From NCBI GenBank assembly GCA_002914805.1, contig JXTB01000076.1, forward strand, positions 950,207 through 1,014,206: 64,000 bases of DNA. The letters run 5' to 3'. A program made the translations under genes and the position numbers. Of the stretch, positions 57,606 to 64,000 are shown piece after piece; the stretch's first letter is position 1, and each line of letters starts with the position of its first letter. The notes beneath the pieces were generated by a model. It saw nothing but the letters and a program-made list of their open reading frames with translations. It searched no databases and had not been told where the DNA came from. Origin of the DNA: Parasponia andersonii (taxonomy: Eukaryota; Streptophyta; Magnoliopsida; Rosales; Cannabaceae).

Positions 57606-59599
57606 ATATATATATATATATATGTGATGTATGTACCAAATGTGTATGTTTATGTTCGAGTCTGTAAAGGGTTTTAGAGAAATCAAATATTTTTGTTGTT
57701 ATTAAGTTTGACTTATTTATTTATTCTTGTGGGTGGTTGGCGTAGGGTTTTCAATATCAGCTGCTAAATTGGGAATGCCAGATGCTGGTCTTATATCATA
57801 TGGGGAAATGGTGGAACAGGGGAGATTGATCACACAAGCTGTCTCAATACCTGTAATTGGGGATGCTGATACTGGATATGGCAATGCCATGAATGTTAAA
57901 AGGACTGTCAAGGAGTATATTCAAGCTGGTTTTGCTGGTATTATGCTTGAAGATCAGGTTAGTATCATTCAAATGTGCTTTTGTTGAATGTATACTGTAC
58001 CATATTAATATGAATACATAGTGGCCTAGAATCTTGTAATCTTGTATTGTCTAGTGTTGAAGTTGGGTCATTTAGATTTTGTAACTAGATTTTTATGTGA
58101 CATTTCTTTTATTTGTCTTCTTATTGTCCTAGTTTTACTTCAAACTTCTTATCCATGTTTAGTTTCCATCTTACTTGTGAAGTTTCTGTTGTAACACACA
58201 CACACATATAGAGATAATTTCTTTGAGTGTAGTCTTGGTCTAGCATCTTACAATCTTGTGCTGTTCATTTTTTGAAGTTGGGGTCCTCATTATTTGTGGC
58301 ATAATTCTCTTGCATTTAAGTTTTCTAATTCAATTTATTTGGAACATTACATATACTTTGTCTTCTCATTTATCCAAACTTTACTTTTTATCCATTTGTA
58401 GTTTGCATCTTATGATTTTTCTGTTGAAAAGGTATCTCCGAAAGCTTGCGGTCATACACAAGGCAGGAAAGTGGTGTCAAGAGAGGAAGCAGTGATGCGG
58501 ATAAAAGCAGCCATTGATGCTCGGGAGGAGAGTGGATCCGACATTGTTGTTGTGGCAAGGACTGATTCTCGTCAAGCAGTGTCTTTTGAGGAATCACTCT
58601 GGAGGACAAGGGCTTTTGCTGATGCTGGAGCAGATCTTCTTCTCATTACCGCACTAACTTCAAAAGATGAGATGAAGGCTTTCTGTGAAACCGCACCCCT
58701 AGTTCCCAAACTGGTATATGATCTTTCTTTTCTTTTGTGGAATAATACCAAGTAATGGACATCCGTATTGTAACACTTAGCTTTCATGGTGTTCCTTTTG
58801 GTATTATTGGAATGCCAAGAAACAACATACCAGATATTCCTTTCATGCCAGATATACTATTTTTCTTTTCAGATATTGTTTTAGGTGATTAAAAGAGCTC
58901 CTTGATTCCTGTTAGGCCAATATGCTTGAAGGAGGAGGAAAGACGCCGATACTGAATCCTTCCGAACTTGAGGATGTTGGATATAAAGTTGTGCTCTATC
59001 CGCTTTCCTTGCTTGGGGTATCGATTCGAGCAATGCAGGTTACATATCTAAAAATTATTCATTTTCCGGAAGTTGCATTAAACGAAAGATGGAAAACAAA
59101 ATATTTGGGCCAATGGTTTTTCTGGATAGCATAGGTTTACAAAACATAAATTCGCATTTCAATAAACTCCAGAATCATAATATGATGTTGGAACTTTAAG
59201 AAATTGGATTACGGCTCGCTGCAAACGAAAACAAATAATTCATGATTCCAAGTCATTGCACAAGCGTATAGGAGTCTTATTTTTCTTTAAATATTTGATT
59301 ACTATGTTGTGAAATTTTAGTTTTATTGATTTCATCTGGGGAAAAAAAATAGAAACCCAATCAGTTTCTTTGATTTTTATGCTTTAGTGATTGCCACTTA
59401 ACTAGTCTTGTAGATTGTTACTTCACGAAGGTGATTCCAAATTACTAAACTGCAGGATGCACTTACATCTATCAAAGGTGGTCATGTTCCTCATGAAAGC
59501 ATGCCATCTTTTGAAGAGATGAAGGAAATCCTGGGTTTCAACAGTTATTACGAAGAAGAGAAGCGGTATGCTACCATCTCCAACCAGCCATCTTCATAG
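57379..59599 (+). CDS. ICL/PEP mutase family protein, copy 5, lacking the transit peptide
   Basis: Exons 57379-57568, 57746-57957, 58432-58713, 58916-59038, 59456-59599 (TAG), giving 316 residues from ATG 57379 (a second in-frame ATG is at 57441). Homology to the other copies starts at about 57444 (SPANLLRRILASPGIHQTPA). The ~20 residues before it are unrelated and the Ser-rich transit region is absent. The core is intact: GDADTGYGNAMNV, GIMLEDQ, SPKACGH, ARTDSRQ, EGGGKTPILNPSELE, NSYYEEEKRYA. The stop TAG falls in the position of a Gln/Arg codon of copies 1 and 2, and the GGTGAGTG donor-like site follows at about 59690. It could be a cytosolic isoform, or the true first exon may be elsewhere. 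Intron 2 carries the same internal duplication as copy 1. Confidence 0.85.
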
Positions 59600-60708
59600 A
59601 GATGGGTAACCTCTTGGGAAGTCCTCGTGTTGCAACGCTTCATTTCCGGATTTAGGGGGGAAAAATGGGTGGGCTAATCTTCATAGAGAGGTGAGTGAAA
59701 AACAGGATTTCACTAGATTCATACCTTTATTCTTGAGCAACTCCATTTCAAGTTTTCAACCAACTTATGCACAAAGTGCATTGGTAATTGAGGTTTGGGA
59801 ATAGTTATATTTAGAATGACTAAAAGGATGATAGTTTTTGGGATCAAATTTGGTTTTGAAATTCTGTTATGGACATCTTCAGCATAAGAGTTCAAAAGGC
59901 CTTTTTTTTTTTTTTTTCCGTTAATTGCCAGAGGTGAATCTAGGCGGCTTTATCTGATTTGAATTTGTGTTTGGCGAATTTGATGTCCGCCATGGATGCG
60001 AATGAAGTTTAATTTCTTGTTAAGATAGTAATGATAATAATAATAATAATATGTGGACCCCATGATTCCATTAGTATGCGTTGGGCACCACTATTGGTGC
60101 CCTTTAGCATTTTTAAATGTCAATGGTCTCCGATTGTAGTACTACTTGCTTGGGGTAGTGAATCTGCCGCATTTCCCCAAAAACCAAGTATGCTCATTAA
60201 ATGCTTACGAATGATTGAATTGTTTTTCATCTTATGGTATTCTTTTAAATACACACATATATATACACGGCTTGAAAAGGTAGATTAATAATTATTTGGA
60301 GGTAAATATATAAGGAATCGGGGTTGATAAAATGGTTGTTATGCAGGAAAGAGAACAGTCGTTTAGCACATCATGAACAAAAAAAATGTGTTTTTTACAC
60401 AATGTATTTGCTAAAATCTGAATCATAAGTAAGATAAAGTACCGTCCTTTCATTGTCGCAAGAAAATATAACCGGGGAAAAAAAGGATTATAAGAATTAC
60501 TTGGTATTACAGAGGTTTTATTATAATAATGATGCAGCTGAAGAACTTCATCTTATTTTTCTCTCTCTCTGTGATACCATAATACATCTTCATACTAAAA
60601 TTATTAGGATGAGTGAAGTAAATCATGAGTAGTAGTTTGACATAACGTCATAACTAAAAATATTGAGATGAGTGAACTAAATCATGAGTAGTAGTTGCGA
60701 TTTGTTTG
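59600..60708. other. Copy 5 3' UTR and intergenic DNA
   Basis: The conserved 3' tail ('ggttttgaaattctgttatggacatcttcagcataagagttcaaaagg') ends near 59900. A palindrome-like GGGCACCACTATTGGTGCCC at 60083-60102 resembles the one at 21836. A (TAA)n run lies near 60032-60050. No gene is seen. Confidence 0.45.
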
Positions 60709-61271
60709 CTAAAGCGGTTCAATTATTCTGGTTGCTGTGAAGCACAGCTCCTCATAAACCTCCATCTCATAAGCCAGTTTCCTTGAGATTTTGATCTGTT
60801 TGTAGCTCTTAATTGTTGAATGGCATAAATGGTGCTGAAAAACTGCCCCAGTCACAGAACTCTCAGCCTCATCAAACTCATGGCTCTTCAAATGAATTAT
60901 TGCTGATAAAAGATCCTTCTTTGTCCCCATATACGCTTTACTACATTCTAGGAAAACACCTTTTATAGACTCATCTTTGGAGTTAGAAGCATAGTCCTTC
61001 ATGTTTTCCTGCAAGGCATCAGCATGGTTGCTTATGCAGTTCATCACCATGACAGTGAGTTCTACTTTGCTGGTGGCGAATTCAGCAGCTGGATTGGATT
61101 TGAGACGCTGAGTGCAGACTTCGGTTATCATCAGCTGCGTGGCAGAGGATTTCCATGAGTTTGTAGTCTGCTTCAGCAAGATGAGTGTTGGTGAAAGAAT
61201 TGGGAAAGAGTGAGGAGAACAATAAAAAGTATAAGGTGAAGTATTGAAGCACTCAATATTTTGGAGGCCAT
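60709..61271 (-). pseudogene. Plant invertase/pectin methylesterase inhibitor-like, frameshifted
   Basis: On the minus strand, ATG at 61271 opens a hydrophobic signal-like segment (MASKILSASILHLILFIVLL). Homology then moves to the next frame (ADYKLMEILCHAADD), then to a third (TEVCTQRLKSNPAAE), which stays open to a stop at 60709-60711. The Cys pattern (…LC-x-…-EVC…, LECSKAYMGTKKDLLSAI, LCHSTIKS) and helical layout fit the PMEI domain, which forms four-helix bundles inhibiting pectin methylesterases or invertases in the cell wall. Two net frame changes within 60 bases make it a probable pseudogene, unless they are sequencing errors. The main ORF (about 150 codons) is otherwise undisturbed. 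Confidence 0.6.
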
Positions 61272-61847
61272 TCTCTCAAGTTGATCACAGCCTTGATTAA
61301 GCAACCGCTCTAGGTGCTATAAATAGCTTGTATCTCCGTATAGATGGACAGTGTTTGCATATTTAATGTGATCAGATAACTTAGGTAAATCAAAAGAAAA
61401 AAATAAATTGTATATTTGAGAATATTTGAGGGATGTTGCCGCCCAGAAAAATCTCTCAAACTACAAGCACCAAGATGACATGTTAGAATTATGTAGAAGA
61501 AAGAAGGCTTTGGTTTGGAAGCACAAAATAGAAATTTGTTAATGCTCATGTCATGTGGCTCATTTGGATGTTAACTCTGCACAAAATTTTTCTAAAAGAG
61601 GAATTATCTAACAACATTTCCGACCCTTTGCCTTCAAACATTTCATTCAACATTGAACACTATGCTGGATCCAGGAAATAGTTTTTCTTAAAGCAAAACT
61701 GGGTTGAATAACTTGTCATTTTTTATGATAACATCTAAATCCGAATTAACTAAACTCTAACGCCTACAAGAGAAATATTACAGAAACAAGTCTAATGCAA
61801 TATACTAAGTCACCACACTATACTTTTTTTTTTCCAAAAACAACCAA
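61272..61847. other. Intergenic DNA between PMEI-like and CYP59-like genes
   Basis: The first part would hold the PMEI-like promoter (minus strand). From about 61800 up is the 3' flank of the CYP59-like gene. Nothing else is recognised. Confidence 0.4.
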
Positions 61848-62633
61848 TCATCTTCTTTTGTCAGACCGGTGCCTTCTTTCGCGGTCTTGCTCATCAGCAC
61901 TTTCTGTTTCTCGCCTTCTGTGTTCCCTCTCTCCCCTCTTGTCTCTGTAGTCATCACCATCAGCATTTCGTTTTCTATCCCTTCGCTCATCTCCTGCTTC
62001 TCGAACATCATCTCTCTTATTGTCTCTGTCATCTCTCTTCTCACGATGGCTTCTATAATCTTCACTTCTCTTTCTATGATCTCCATCATCCCTCCTCTCT
62101 GCTCGGCTATCATTATCCGTGCTTCTCTTTCTATAGTCTCTGTCATTACCCCGTTCCCTGAGCCTATCATCGTCTGTTCCCTTTCGGTAATCTTTACCGT
62201 CCCTCCTTTCTTCATGGTGGCCATTTCCAGCACTTCTCTTATGGTAGTCTCGCTCATCAACCTTTCTGTCATCTTGGTCATTTCGCCTCTCATTGTGCTT
62301 CTCTCGGTTCTGCTCTTCGACATAATCCCGACTACTTCTAATTCCACCAGGTCGACTTTCTCTTCCATCTCGTTCTCGTCTCAATTCAACATCTCTGTAG
62401 TCTCTACTACTCTTGTCAGTCTGCCTATGCCCATGTCTTGAGTCTCTCTTTTCTTGATCCCTATGCCTTGACTCCTCCAAACTTTGCCTATGTATCTTCT
62501 GTTTCTCAACTCTTTCATCTGGATCGCGGTTCCGATTTCTCTTCTCCCGCCTTGGACTTCCTTTAGGGTCTTCGTCAAAGACCATGTCATACCTAGAAAA
62601 GTATTTTACATTAGAGATGATATATGAGTATAT

Positions 62634-62670
<37 letters not shown>

Positions 62671-64000
62671 CATATATAGTACATATATGTATATATATAG
62701 AGAGAGAGAGACATGACCATATACAAGGCAACCAACCTAGAATTTTCATCTCCACCTCGCTGTTGATTGTCATCCTTTAAGATGTACTTCTGCTGTTGCT
62801 GTAGGATTGCGGCACCCCCGGTGCAATCCTTGGCAATATGATCAATGGCACCACATTTGAAACAACCCTTTCCTACATAAACGTTAAAATGTAATACAGG
62901 AATTTTGACACAGAAAAAAACAGAAAATTCACTTGGATCCAGTCGCCAAAGTTAACACCCAAGTCCATACAACTCGCCACACAGTATAGAAAGCATGTTC
63001 ACATATTGCTCATCTGATCTCCAGAGTTAAACCATTGTTATCCTTGTGATATATTATTTTAAAACAGAAACAGAAGCAAAGACCAAAGAATGCAGTGAAA
63101 AATGAACAAACAGCAAATATTTCTGATCTGCTCATAGAAAACAGGGAAACTTGTTTTTTTTCTTTCCCCTTCTTTTTTGCTGAAGGTAAATGTTCAACTG
63201 TCAACGCATGAAAATATGTTTCATACAGCATACCTTTACCCGTTTGGTGATCTTTGCGCCTGTACTGTGACCACAACTTAGAGACACTTTGACTAAAATC
63301 CACATGTATTCTTCGGTCGTCAATCAGAGCATTATCCATCTGCGATCAAAAATATTACAGAAACAAAACAAAGAGGAAAGAGTTCTTCTCTGAAATCCAC
63401 CCGCAAAAACATACAAAAGAAGAGTGTCATGAAGCAAGTAAATTGACTATTAGCCAGGTAGAAGGTGAACAAGAGGCACAGTTTGATCCAAAAAAAGATA
63501 AATTCAACCATCAGCATACCTTAAAATATGCTTGTTCACATGACTCCTTGGTCTCAAACTCTGACATAAGTCAACATGATGAAATTGTGTCACAATAAAT
63601 TTGATGCTACTATAACCAAGATTGAGAGGGGATAGGGGGTAAATGAAAGAAGAGCTATGTAGCATGGCACTAAGATGCATGACTATCAAACATCTAGGGG
63701 AGAAAAAGGACCAAAATATGAAGAGGTAAATATTTCAACCGAAAAACTCACCTATGAAGGCATAGCACAGACTGTCACCAGTCTTATAATCACGGATTAC
63801 TTCCGCCCTGATATTATTATTTCAGATTAGATATGCGTTTAGCAATCCCCTGACAGGTGACACACCTGACTGGCTAAGCCACTAATTAATAAATAAAGCA
63901 AAAAAGTTATTTTATCACTTACGATAATACAGGTCCAAACCGTGAGAAAATTGTATGCAAATCCTCATCCTGCATTAAAATGAACCATTAAACAGAGGAT
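61848..64000 (-). CDS. CYP59: CYP59-type nuclear cyclophilin (RRM, zinc knuckle, charged tail), 3' part
   Basis: Six minus-strand exons are visible: 63923-63969, 63752-63807, 63520-63560, 63234-63339, 62737-62872 and 61848-62592 (stop TGA 61848-61850), all in phase with GT/AG borders. They encode the second part of an RRM (DEDLHTIFSRFGPVLS, SLCYAFIEFE, ALIDDRRIHVDFSQSVSKLW), then a CCHC zinc knuckle (CFKCGAIDHIAKDC), then YDMVFDEDPKGSPRREKR and a ~240-residue Arg/Asp/Glu/Lys-rich tail with repeats such as DYRKRS. This order is that of plant CYP59, a peptidyl-prolyl isomerase that in Arabidopsis interacts with SR proteins and the RNA polymerase II C-terminal domain. The PPIase domain would be beyond position 64000. 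A TA/CT-rich microsatellite lies in the intron at 62620-62712. Confidence 0.88.

Noticed and set aside
57365..57667. 100-residue ORF overlapping copy 5 exon 1
   Set aside because: Wrong frame; the frame from 57379 matches LRRILASPGIHQ of the other copies.
61869..62441. 190-residue plus-strand ORF
   Set aside because: It is the mirror of the low-complexity CYP59-like tail exon; hydrophobic, compositionally biased, no family resemblance.

Overview
This is a nuclear genomic window from a flowering plant, most likely a eudicot. It is AT-rich, with intron-containing genes that have GT/AG junctions, plant-type LTR retrotransposons, MITEs and assembly gaps (46 N at 40121-40166, one N at 54390). I cannot name the species from sequence alone. 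All product calls rest on motifs and remembered family features; no database search was run.

Layout. 1-722 (+): last three exons of a signal peptide peptidase-like (SPPL) intramembrane protease gene. 723-5160: AT-rich intergenic DNA with a 458-bp tandem duplication whose two units each carry a tRNA-derived SINE. 5161-17563: a ~12.4-kb, decayed Tat-lineage Ty3/gypsy LTR retrotransposon on the minus strand, with gag-protease-RT-RNase H-integrase and a separate intron-bearing antisense ORF on the plus strand. 17564-25061: intergenic, with a foldback MITE, 69-bp tandem repeats and a ~2.16-kb solo LTR.

25062-59599: the core of the window is a head-to-tail array of five plus-strand copies of a plant isocitrate lyase/PEP mutase superfamily gene (2,3-dimethylmalate lyase / petal death protein / carboxyvinyl-carboxyphosphonate phosphorylmutase-like). 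All share the same 5-exon core, with exons 2, 3 and 4 always 212, 282 and 123 bp. Copy 1 (25062-27660), copy 2 (29599-31515, with a well-phased possible C-terminal extension to 32553) and copy 4 (50358-53015) look intact and carry transit-peptide-like N-termini. Copy 5 (57379-59599) has an intact catalytic core but lost its N-terminal targeting region. Copy 3 is a pseudogene whose intron 1/exon 2 junction is split by a second, 6-kb, internally deleted Tat-type element (36323-42362). Non-coding DNA between copies holds MULE-type elements with 9-bp target duplications, hAT-like MITEs, a LINE remnant and a CACTA terminus.

60709-61271 (-): a pectin methylesterase/invertase inhibitor-like gene broken by two frameshifts. 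61848-63969 (-): 3' exons of a CYP59-type nuclear cyclophilin (end of RRM, CCHC zinc knuckle, long Arg/Asp/Glu-rich tail), continuing beyond the window.

The genes are not an operon. The biology is tandem duplication and divergence of one metabolic enzyme family, with transposon-driven decay of one copy, loss of the targeting sequence in another and a possible alternative C-terminus in a third.
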